NCBI GenBank assembly: GCA_005889395.1
Contig: VBFX01000260.1
Span: forward strand, 1-10,860
Reading direction: 5' to 3'
From: Chloroflexota bacterium
GTDB taxonomy: Bacteria > Chloroflexota > Dormibacteria > CF-121
DNA length: 10,860 nt
The position numbers and the translations under genes are program-made. A model generated the notes under the pieces. That model saw only the letters and a program-made list of their open reading frames with translations, made no database searches and was not told the DNA's origin. Below are positions 5,088 to 10,860 of the stretch, in pieces (the stretch's first letter is position 1; each line of letters starts with the position of its first letter).

Positions 5088-5925
5088 GCGGCTCCGGCCG
5101 GCGCTGGTTTTTCTGGCTGCTCGTCTCGGCCATCCCAACGGTCTGGACGACGTGGTCCGGGCGGCGATGGCGATCGAGTTCATTCACAACGCCACCCTGA
5201 TCCACGACGACCTGATCGACGGCGCCCCCACCCGCCGGGGCCTGCGCACGATCCACGAAACGCTTGGCCCTAACCCGGCGATCATCATCGGTGACTACTA
5301 CTTCGCCAAGGGCGCCAACCTGATGTCGCAGATCGGCAATCCCAGCATCGACGCGTTGCTCTCGCAAACGGTGATGACGATTTGCTTCGGCGAGATGTTG
5401 CAGCTGACCAGTCAGCGCCGCTACGACCAGTCGCTGGACGAGTATTACGCGAAGATCGAACGGAAGACGGCAGTGCTGCTCGCTGCCTCGACGTTCTGCG
5501 GTGCCGTCCTCGGTGGCCTCGACGATGGCCAGGTCGAGGCGATGCGGCGCTTCGGTCACCAGTTGGGTATGTCGTTCCAGATTGCCGACGACGTGTTGGA
5601 TTACCTCGCCACGGAAGAAGAAGTCGGCAAGCCCGTTGGCAACGACCTGAAGCAGGGGACTGTGACGTTACCGTTGATGCTCGCCCGCCATGATCCCGGC
5701 GTCGACGGCCGGCTCGAGGCGATCCTGGAAAAGGCGACCCTGCAGGATGCGGATTATGCCGAGGTCGTTCGCATCGTGCGGGATTCCCACGGCATCGACG
5801 AGTCGTACGACTATGCGAAGGCCTTTGGGGACAAGGCCCGTGCCGAGTTGCAGGCGTTCCCGCCCTCGCCCTACCGTGACGCCTTCGAAGCGCTGACCTA
5901 CTACGTGGTCGGACGCCGCAGCTAA
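5059..5925 (+). CDS. Polyprenyl diphosphate synthase, N-terminally short
   Basis: A trans-isoprenyl diphosphate synthase of 288 residues that adds isopentenyl units to make the isoprenoid tail of a quinone or related lipid. The family marks are AGGKRLRPAL (7-16), the first Asp-rich motif DDLID (50-54) with RRG after it, CFGEMLQL (109-116), KTAVLLAAS (136-144), and the second Asp-rich motif DDVLD (177-181) followed by GKPVGNDLKQGTVTLPLM (190-207). The residue five before the first motif is a small Ala45, and GEMLQL is typical of C30-C40 synthases, so a medium or long chain is likely. The usual ~40 residues before AGGKR are reduced to six from ATG 5059, and this ATG lacks a well-spaced ribosome site. 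The 5' end may therefore be disrupted (see the 5019-5087 entry), though the catalytic core is intact. It is downstream of murI and convergent with a methyltransferase; the stop codons overlap by two bases. Confidence 0.9.
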   Translation: MEQILEAGGKRLRPALVFLAARLGHPNGLDDVVRAAMAIEFIHNATLIHDDLIDGAPTRRGLRTIHETLGPNPAIIIGDYYFAKGANLMSQIGNPSIDALLSQTVMTICFGEMLQLTSQRRYDQSLDEYYAKIERKTAVLLAASTFCGAVLGGLDDGQVEAMRRFGHQLGMSFQIADDVLDYLATEEEVGKPVGNDLKQGTVTLPLMLARHDPGVDGRLEAILEKATLQDADYAEVVRIVRDSHGIDESYDYAKAFGDKARAELQAFPPSPYRDAFEALTYYVVGRRS

Positions 5926-6653
5926 CGCTTCACGGCCCGGAGCTGCAAGAAGAGCGGCAGTCGTTGCCAGCGGCGATATCCGGGCTGCTTGTCAACCGCC
6001 GCATCGGTCGCGGCGGGCTCGCGCACGCGTTCGACGACAAAACCGGCGGCCTCGAGCGCGCGCGCGTAATCCTCCAGGGCATACATCCACCCGCGGAAGG
6101 TCATTCGCAAGCCATCGCGCTCCAAGTGGCCTTCGAACGGACGGCGGCCAAAGTACGAGCCGCGGATGACGAACGCGGCGTCCGGCTCGCTGGACTCGAA
6201 CACGCCGGCATCGTTCAGCGGATGCGTGACGCTGATGCAGAAGCGTCCGGCCGGCTCCAGTACGCGGGCGGCCTCGCGAACGGCTCCCGGCATGTCGGCG
6301 ATGTCCATCAGCGAGTTGTAGGCCACCACGAGATCGAAGCTGGCTGCCGTGAACGGCAGGGCGGCGGCGTCAGCCAATTCATAGCGGCCGCCTGGGTCGG
6401 CCTCCCGTGCGTAGCGAATGAGCGTGGGTGAACTGTCGATCCCGATCACGCGGTGCTTGCGGGCGGCCAGGTCTCGAGCCACGCGGCCTTCGCCGCAACC
6501 GATCTCCAGGGTTTGGCGTCCCGGAGGCGGCACGATCTCATCAAAGAATGCATCTCGGTAATACCAGTAGGAATCGTGGCCAGGTCTGCGTACCCAACGC
6601 ACCCAGTTCTCCGCCTCGTGTTCCCAGCTCAAGTCGACCGTCGTTTCGTCCAC
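5922..6653 (-). CDS. Class I SAM-dependent methyltransferase
   Basis: A 243-residue methyltransferase with a Methyltransf_11-type core. Motif I LEIGCGEGRVARDLA is at about 52-66, the acidic residue that binds the ribose in VIGIDSSP (Asp73), ADAAALPF (about 95-102), FDLVVAYNSLMDI (about 106-118), and EAARVLEPAGRFCISVTHPL, the post-core strand. The N-terminal SWEHEAENWVRW and HDSYWYYRDAFF and the C-terminal GWMYALEDYARALEAAGFVVE are features of a common family of uncharacterised methyltransferases. Lying tail-to-tail with the polyprenyl synthase, it might act in quinone or lipid modification, but the sequence does not show its substrate. The start is uncertain: GTG 6653 is chosen over TTG 6662; neither has a Shine-Dalgarno. 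A TAGTCT hexamer 8 bp before GTG 6653 could give a leaderless transcript. Confidence 0.88.
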   Translation of the reverse strand: MDETTVDLSWEHEAENWVRWVRRPGHDSYWYYRDAFFDEIVPPPGRQTLEIGCGEGRVARDLAARKHRVIGIDSSPTLIRYAREADPGGRYELADAAALPFTAASFDLVVAYNSLMDIADMPGAVREAARVLEPAGRFCISVTHPLNDAGVFESSEPDAAFVIRGSYFGRRPFEGHLERDGLRMTFRGWMYALEDYARALEAAGFVVERVREPAATDAAVDKQPGYRRWQRLPLFLQLRAVKR

Positions 6654-6705
6654 GGGACGCAAGACTAAAGCTTGGATTCAAGGTCGTGTGCTAGCTTGGC
6701 CCTCG
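6654..6705. promoter_or_regulatory. Short divergent promoter region between methyltransferase and hemCD
   Basis: Only about 50 bp separates the two divergent starts. A TAnnnT hexamer points each way: TAGTCT on the minus strand (6667-6662) 8 bp before GTG 6653, and TAGCTT on the plus strand (6692-6697) 8 bp before GTG 6706. No good -35 element or ribosome site accompanies either. The layout would suit leaderless transcripts; this is inference. Confidence 0.25.
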
Positions 6706-8358
6706 GTGAGATTTCGACTGGCGACCCGGGGCAGCGCGCTGGCGATGATCCAGGCTCAGCTCGCCGCGGATGCTCTGGCTCGTCTCAACCCTGAGCACGA
6801 GTTCGTGCTGGCGCCGCTGACCACGCACGGCGATCGTCACCCGTCGATACGGCTCAGTGATTCGCCTCGCGAGGGTGTGTTCGTCAAGGAGCTGGAGCAG
6901 GCGCTCATCGATGGTCGGGCCGAGTTGGCGGTCCATTCAGCGAAGGACCTTCCCACGCTGGGAACCCCGGGCCTGGCGCTCGCCGCGTTTCTCCCCCGCG
7001 CGGACGCGCGCGACGCGTTGATCGCCCGCGTGCCCGCGACCCTCTCCGAGCTTGCGCCCGGGTCGCGAATCGGTACCGGGAGTCCGCGTCGAGCCGCGCA
7101 GATCGCCGCCGTTCGGCCGGATCTGCGGGCGGTCGAGATTCGTGGCAACGTCGACACCCGGCTGCGCCGCCTCGCCGAGGGCATGGTCGACGGGCTCATC
7201 CTTGCCGTCGCCGGTCTGGAACGCCTCGGCCGCCTTGGCGAAGCGCACGAGCTGCTGCCGTTCGACGTCATGCTGCCCGCTCCCGGCCAGGGGGCTCTGG
7301 TGTTGCAGACCCTCGACGACAGCGAGGCCCGTCGGCTGGCGGCAGCCGTCGACGACGCGCCGACGCGGCGGGCGGTCGAGGCAGAGCGGACGCTGCTGCG
7401 GCGACTCGGCGGTGGGTGCCTCTCCGCGCTGGGCGCCTACGCGCAGACCGAAGGCGGCGACCTGACGCTGCAGGCCGTCGTGCTGGACCCGCGCGGCCGT
7501 ACCGTGATCCGGGCCGCTGCTCGCGGCCGGGATGACGCCGGCGTCGTCAACGATGTGGCAGTCCGTCTGGAGGCGCAGGGGGCGGCGCACCTCCTCGAGC
7601 GGCCAGGCGCGTCGCTCGTGGGCTTGCGCATCATGGTGACGCGCGCCGATCGCCAGGCCACGGGGCTGGCAGACGCGCTGACGGCGCTTGGCGCGGACGC
7701 CATCATCTGCCCGGTGATCGCGATCGAACCGATCGCGGTCGACCCGGCGCTCGTCCACGATCTCAGCCGCTATGACTGGCTGGTGCTGACCAGCGCCAAC
7801 GGTGTCGACCGGCTGGGCGAGATCCTGCGTGAGGCGAATCGCGATTTTCCCGTACATATAAAGGTGGCGGCCATCGGCCCCGAAACCGCCGCGCGCGCCC
7901 AGGAGGCTGGCATGACCCCGGCCCTCGTGCCGTCGCGGTTCGTCGCGGAAGAACTGGCGCAGGCCCTGGCGGCCGCCATGACACCCGGGGCGCGCATCCT
8001 GCTGGCGCGGGCCGCCGGCGCCCGTGACGTCCTGCCCGAGCAGCTTCGCGCCCGCGGGGCCCGCGTCGACATTCTCGAGACCTACCGGGCGGTCCCGCCG
8101 GCCGACGTGCGACCGCGGCTGGCCGCCTGCCTGCCCGGCGTCGACATGATCACATTTACGAGCTCGTCGACGGTACGCCACTTTGTCGGTGCCATGCCGG
8201 AGCCGCCGTCCGATCGGGTCAAGATCGCCTGCATCGGCCCGATCACGGCGCAGACCGCGCGCGATCTCGGGCTGCGGGTTGATATCATCGCGCAGGAGTA
8301 CACGACGCGCGGACTGGTCGATGCCATCGTGCGCAGCCGGACTCCAATTCCAGCATGA
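6706..8358 (+). CDS. hemCD: Fused hydroxymethylbilane synthase / uroporphyrinogen-III synthase (HemC-HemD)
   Basis: A 550-residue two-domain enzyme. HemC (about 1-300) polymerises four porphobilinogens to hydroxymethylbilane. Its marks are LATRGSALAM at the start, HSAKDLPT with catalytic Asp81, GTGSPRRAAQ (123-132), RGNVDTRL (146-153), LPAPGQGALVLQ (190-201) and LGGGCLSALGAY with the dipyrromethane-carrying Cys238. HemD (about 305-550) cyclises this to uroporphyrinogen III. It begins VGLRIMVTRADRQATGLADAL and carries LVLTSANGV (359-367), ITFTSSSTVRHF (482-493) and CIGPITAQTARDLG (509-522). No internal stop or start separates the domains, so substrate hand-over within one polypeptide is plausible. 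GTG 6706 is chosen because it gives the usual HemC N-terminus; GTG 6688 with AAGG 4 bp upstream is an alternative that adds six residues. The stop overlaps hemB as ATGA. Confidence 0.95.
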   Translation: MRFRLATRGSALAMIQAQLAADALARLNPEHEFVLAPLTTHGDRHPSIRLSDSPREGVFVKELEQALIDGRAELAVHSAKDLPTLGTPGLALAAFLPRADARDALIARVPATLSELAPGSRIGTGSPRRAAQIAAVRPDLRAVEIRGNVDTRLRRLAEGMVDGLILAVAGLERLGRLGEAHELLPFDVMLPAPGQGALVLQTLDDSEARRLAAAVDDAPTRRAVEAERTLLRRLGGGCLSALGAYAQTEGGDLTLQAVVLDPRGRTVIRAAARGRDDAGVVNDVAVRLEAQGAAHLLERPGASLVGLRIMVTRADRQATGLADALTALGADAIICPVIAIEPIAVDPALVHDLSRYDWLVLTSANGVDRLGEILREANRDFPVHIKVAAIGPETAARAQEAGMTPALVPSRFVAEELAQALAAAMTPGARILLARAAGARDVLPEQLRARGARVDILETYRAVPPADVRPRLAACLPGVDMITFTSSSTVRHFVGAMPEPPSDRVKIACIGPITAQTARDLGLRVDIIAQEYTTRGLVDAIVRSRTPIPA

Positions 8359-9347
8359 CCTTTCCTACGCAACGCCCCCGTCGGTTGCGATCGAGGCCAG
8401 CGCTTCGCCGGCTCGCCCGGGAGACCTGGCTCGCGCCCGAGGATCTGATCTATCCCTTATTCGTGCGCGACGCCATCGACGAGCCTCGCCCGATCGAGGC
8501 GATGCCCGGGCATCAACAGCACACGATCGAGTCGCTGACACGCGAGGCCGAGGCCGCGCTCAAAGTCGGCGTGCGGAGCTTTGTGCTCTTCGGCATCCCC
8601 GCGCAGAAGGATGCGCAGGGCTCGGAGGCATGGGCCGAGAACGGTATCGTCCAGCGTGCCCTGGGCCACCTCCGGGAAGCATTCGGCGCGGACGCTCTGC
8701 TGATCGCGGACCTCTGTCTGTGCGAGTACACCGACCACGGCCATTGCGGCGTGCTCGAGGGGGAGACGGTCGCCAATGACCCAACGCTCGAGCTCTACCA
8801 GCGAATCGCCGTCGCGCAGGCCGCCGCCGGCGCCGACGTGATCGCCCCTTCCGGCATGATGGACGGCCAGGTCGGGGCGATCCGCTCCGCCCTCGACCGG
8901 CAGGGCTATGCCGACCGCGCGATCCTCGCCTACGCCGCCAAGTACGCCTCGGCGTTCTACGGGCCGTTCCGGGAAGCGGCGGGATCGGCGCCCCGCATGG
9001 GTGACCGCCGTGGCTACCAGATGGACCCCGGCAACGCGCGGGAGGCGGTCCGCGAGGCGCGCCTGGATATCGAAGAAGGCGCCGATATCGTCATGGTCAA
9101 GCCGGCGCTCGCGTACCTCGATGTCATTCGCGCGGTCGCGGACACGACTGACGTCCCCGTCGCGGCCTACAACGTGAGCGGCGAATACAGCATGGTCAAG
9201 GCGGCTGCCTTACACGGCTGGATCGACGAGCGCCGGGTGCTGCGGGAGATCCTGCTCGGGATCCGGCGCGCCGGTGCCCAGATGATCCTGACCTACCACG
9301 CCAAGCAGGTCGCGGCCGATATTCCCTGCTGGGACGAGTTGGGATGA
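8355..9347 (+). CDS. hemB: Delta-aminolevulinic acid dehydratase (porphobilinogen synthase), zinc type
   Basis: A full-length 330-residue enzyme that condenses two 5-aminolevulinates to porphobilinogen, supplying the fused HemC-HemD encoded just upstream. The zinc site DLCLCEYTDHGHCG has all three cysteines (121, 123, 131), indicating the zinc-dependent class rather than the magnesium class, which has Asp/Ala there. The Schiff-base lysines are Lys196 in AYAAKYASAFYGPFR and Lys249 in IVMVKPALAYLD. Other marks are LFVRD, IAPSGMMDGQV, YQMDPGN and YNVSGEY(S/A)M. ATG 8355 lies in an ATGA overlap with the preceding stop and has no strong ribosome site of its own, suggesting translational coupling; the next gene is joined the same way. 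hemA and hemL, which make the substrate, are not in the window. Confidence 0.97.
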   Translation: MTFPTQRPRRLRSRPALRRLARETWLAPEDLIYPLFVRDAIDEPRPIEAMPGHQQHTIESLTREAEAALKVGVRSFVLFGIPAQKDAQGSEAWAENGIVQRALGHLREAFGADALLIADLCLCEYTDHGHCGVLEGETVANDPTLELYQRIAVAQAAAGADVIAPSGMMDGQVGAIRSALDRQGYADRAILAYAAKYASAFYGPFREAAGSAPRMGDRRGYQMDPGNAREAVREARLDIEEGADIVMVKPALAYLDVIRAVADTTDVPVAAYNVSGEYSMVKAAALHGWIDERRVLREILLGIRRAGAQMILTYHAKQVAADIPCWDELG

Positions 9348-10036
9348 GGCAGGTTCCTCGCCGGGTTCCGCAGCTGCTGGCGACGCTCGCCATCCTGGCG
9401 GTCGCTATGATTGCGTTCTCTGTCTATGTGGGACGTAATGCCGGCGGCAGCCCTGGCGTCGCCCCGACGCCAACGCCGAGCCCGATCGTGAGCGCCGCCT
9501 GTGGCTCGCTGAACTTCGGGCCGGCGCTGACGCCCACCGCCGGCAACGCCGGCAAGCACACGTTCAGCGCGCCACCCCCCATGGCCATCAACACCGCGCA
9601 CCACTACCTCGTCACGATGAACACCAACAAGGGGACGATGACCCTCTGCCTCGACCCCAAGCTGGCTCCGAACTCGGTCAACAACTTCGTCTTCCTGACC
9701 CGCAACCAGTATTACGACGGCCTCAAGTTCCATCGGGTCGTCGCCGACTTCGTCATCCAGGGGGGCGACCCGCAGGGCACGGGTTCGGGCGGCCCTGGCT
9801 ACCAGTTCAACGATGAGCCGGTGCTCGGCGAGTACACCGCCGGCGCGGTGGCGACGGCGAACTCCGGCGCGAACACCAACGGCAGCCAGTTCTTCATTTG
9901 CACTGTCGACGACAGCAAAAAGCTCGCCAAAAGCTACAACCTGTTCGGCTACGTCCAGACCGGGATGGACGTCGTTCTCAAGATCGCGCAGGGCGACACC
10001 ATGACCACGGTGACGGTCCAGGAAGAGACCGGCTAG
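9344..10036 (+). CDS. Membrane-anchored cyclophilin-type peptidyl-prolyl isomerase
   Basis: A 230-residue protein. A basic N-terminus (RQVPRR) leads to one hydrophobic helix (about 10-29) serving as signal anchor or signal peptide. A Pro/Thr linker (APTPTPSP, 40-47) and a low-complexity spacer follow, then a cyclophilin domain (about 88-229). Catalytic and surface marks are GLKFHRVVADFVIQGGDPQG with Arg131, FNDEPVLGEYTAGAVATAN, and NTNGSQFFICTVDD. The cyclosporin-contact Trp found in human CypA is absent (KSYNLFGYV where many have KHTVFG), as in many bacterial members. It would speed proline isomerisation in proteins outside the membrane, fitting the tat genes that follow. Its ATG overlaps the hemB stop as ATGA. 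No lipobox cysteine is seen, so it is unlikely to be a lipoprotein. Family assignment is secure; membrane anchoring versus release is not. Confidence 0.93.
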   Translation: MRQVPRRVPQLLATLAILAVAMIAFSVYVGRNAGGSPGVAPTPTPSPIVSAACGSLNFGPALTPTAGNAGKHTFSAPPPMAINTAHHYLVTMNTNKGTMTLCLDPKLAPNSVNNFVFLTRNQYYDGLKFHRVVADFVIQGGDPQGTGSGGPGYQFNDEPVLGEYTAGAVATANSGANTNGSQFFICTVDDSKKLAKSYNLFGYVQTGMDVVLKIAQGDTMTTVTVQEETG

Positions 10037-10050
10037 GCCTCATTGGCCTA
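10034..10050 (+). other. Hairpin at the cyclophilin stop codon
   Basis: TAGGCC, a 5-base loop, then GGCCTA: a perfect 6-bp stem that starts with the stop codon TAG. No T-run follows, so it is not a standard intrinsic terminator, though it could slow ribosomes or protect the 3' end. It precedes the tatA promoter box. Confidence 0.35.
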
Positions 10051-10075
10051 TCAGGAGACCGTTACAAAGCGGGCG

Positions 10076-10081
10076 TATAAT
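10076..10081 (+). promoter_or_regulatory. Consensus -10 box TATAAT upstream of tatA
   Basis: A perfect TATAAT 21 bp before ATG 10103, in otherwise GC-rich sequence. A -35 match at 16-18 bp is poor and the extended -10 TG is absent, so an activator or another sigma factor may be involved. The predicted start near 10088 leaves a ~15-base leader containing GAGAAG, a weak ribosome site. It suggests that tatA-tatC can be transcribed separately from the haem genes. Confidence 0.5.
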
Positions 10082-10102
10082 GGGCCGCGAGAAGCAATCT
10101 GA

Positions 10103-10369
10103 ATGCCTGGTCTTTTCGGACACTGGTACATCCTCGTTCTTATCCTGGTCATCGTGCTGATCGTCTACGGACCTGGAAAGCTCCCCGAGGTTGGCGGCGC
10201 AATCGGGAAAGCCATGCGTGAATTCCGCAAGACCTCGAGCGACATCCAGGAAGAGTTCAAGAAGAGCGCGACGCCGGACTCCAGCACCGAACAGCACGCC
10301 ACGAGCGGGCCGGCCCCGGACGTCAAACCGGCCACCGACGTGAAGTCGCCGACCGACAGCAAGGCCTGA
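10103..10369 (+). CDS. tatA: Sec-independent translocase subunit TatA
   Basis: An 88-residue subunit that oligomerises to let folded, twin-arginine-signal proteins across the cytoplasmic membrane. The layout is typical: a short periplasmic N-terminus, a hydrophobic helix (about 8-22, YILVLILVIVLIV), a hinge and amphipathic helix YGPGKLPEVGGAIGKAMREF (22-41), and a polar, unstructured C-terminal tail rich in Ser/Thr/Lys/Pro. The hinge has Tyr-Gly where most TatA have Phe-Gly, a conservative variant. No separate tatB is seen before tatC, so a TatA/TatC two-component system is likely here, as in many Gram-positive-like lineages. A tatB could lie elsewhere. Confidence 0.93.
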   Translation: MPGLFGHWYILVLILVIVLIVYGPGKLPEVGGAIGKAMREFRKTSSDIQEEFKKSATPDSSTEQHATSGPAPDVKPATDVKSPTDSKA

Positions 10370-10396
10370 TTCCGGTCCGGCGCCGATAGGGCAGCC

Positions 10397-10860
10397 ATGG
10401 CCAAGCCCAGCATCGTTCCGGCGGACGAGGAGCGGCGGATGACGGTCATCGAGCACCTCGAGGAACTGCGGCGCGTCCTCATCATCTCGCTGATCGCGTG
10501 GGCGGTCGCCACCTTGATCGGGTTCGCGGTCTCCCAGCCGGTGTTGGGCATCCTGCTGGGACCCGTGCACAAAGTGATCGGCAACCAGAGGCTGATTTAC
10601 GGTGGCCCGGTCGATGGCTTCCTGCTCTTCTTCAAGATCGGAATCTTCACCGGGTTCGTCCTCAGCAGTCCGATCATCATCTGGCAGGTCTGGACCTTCG
10701 TTGCCCCGGGCCTGCGTCGCAACGAGCGGCGCTTCGCGGTCGGCTTCGTTGGCTCGGCGATCGCACTCTTCGCGATGGGCATGGGCTTTGCCTTCTTCGC
10801 TCTGCCGATCGCCTTGAGGTTCCTGACCGGTATCGGCAGTTCCGAGCTCCAGTACCTGCC
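10397..10860 (+). CDS. tatC: Sec-independent translocase subunit TatC, 3' end beyond window
   Basis: The first 154 residues of the usual ~250. TatC is the multi-spanning receptor that binds twin-arginine signal peptides. The N-terminal cytosolic part holds MTVIEHLEELRRVL (15-28), whose Glu19 matches the conserved signal-binding Glu of the family. The first membrane helix is at about 26-46, the second at 78-96 (KIGIFTGFVLSSPIIIWQV), and the loop FVAPGLRRNERR (101-112) includes the second conserved glutamate, Glu110, of the signal-peptide site. A third helix follows at about 114-138. ATG 10397 has AGGG 5 bp upstream. It is 27 bp behind the tatA stop with no terminator between, so tatA-tatC form one operon. 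The coding frame runs off the window end. Confidence 0.95.
   Translation, partial: MAKPSIVPADEERRMTVIEHLEELRRVLIISLIAWAVATLIGFAVSQPVLGILLGPVHKVIGNQRLIYGGPVDGFLLFFKIGIFTGFVLSSPIIIWQVWTFVAPGLRRNERRFAVGFVGSAIALFAMGMGFAFFALPIALRFLTGIGSSELQYL

Noticed and set aside
4216..5559. Open frame of 447 codons on the minus strand
   Set aside because: It is antisense to two certain genes (murI and polyprenyl synthase), has an Arg/Asp/Val-rich composition typical of GC-rich shadow frames, and shows no motif.
5922..5925. Overlapping stop codons of the convergent synthase and methyltransferase genes
   Set aside because: A two-base overlap of stops (CTAA) is common in compact genomes and needs no special explanation.
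6937..8181. Open frame of 414 codons on the minus strand inside hemCD
   Set aside because: Fully antisense to the HemC-HemD fusion, which has every key motif; the composition is that of a shadow frame.
1..10860. Search for CRISPR arrays, insertion sequences, phage genes, toxin-antitoxin or defence genes
   Set aside because: No regularly spaced repeats, transposase or integrase motifs, or paired small toxin/antitoxin genes were seen; every long gene belongs to a known metabolic, oxidoreductase, peptidase or export family.

Overview
This is a GC-rich (about two-thirds G+C) bacterial chromosome segment made almost entirely of housekeeping genes. The gene content suggests an uncultured Chloroflexota/Dormibacterota-like or actinobacteria-like soil or sediment bacterium. 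The clues are a probable F420/FMN-split-barrel oxidoreductase, a fused HemC-HemD enzyme, a Tat system starting with a minimal TatA, several GTG starts and weak or missing Shine-Dalgarno sites. That placement is inference; no rRNA or other decisive marker is present.

Left part (1-3670). A minus-strand run reads ornithine cyclodeaminase-like protein, then a small membrane protein, then a YtxH-like protein, then an acetyl-CoA acetyltransferase cut by the window edge. A good sigma70-type promoter (TTGACT, 17 bp, TATATC) sits directly behind the cyclodeaminase stop and probably drives the last three genes. A split-barrel PPOX-type oxidoreductase on the plus strand overlaps the cyclodeaminase head-to-head and a secreted C39-like cysteine peptidase tail-to-tail.

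Middle (3671-4182). About 510 bp hold no convincing gene. They contain two 14-bp perfect palindromes, a cluster of hairpins, and a two-part motif that recurs in inverted orientation near both ends of the right part of the gap. One end lies next to the glutamate racemase start.

Right part (4183-10860). Glutamate racemase (murI) is followed on the plus strand by a long-chain polyprenyl diphosphate synthase whose 5' end looks damaged: an excellent ribosome-binding site and GTG start lead into the wrong frame, and the usual N-terminal helix is missing. A convergent SAM methyltransferase follows. Next come the haem genes, a fused hemC-hemD and a zinc-type hemB, and then a membrane-anchored cyclophilin, each joined to the next by a 4-bp ATGA overlap. 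Behind a TATAAT box come tatA and the start of tatC, which are missing any tatB between them.

Together the right half covers cell-wall D-glutamate supply, an isoprenoid tail (probably for menaquinone or undecaprenyl-type lipids), the tetrapyrrole trunk from 5-aminolevulinate to uroporphyrinogen III, and export of folded proteins plus an extracytoplasmic folding helper. I found no CRISPR array, insertion sequence, phage gene, tRNA or rRNA. I did not find a clearly new multi-gene system; the points most worth checking are the broken-looking polyprenyl synthase start and the repeated motif in the 510-bp gap.
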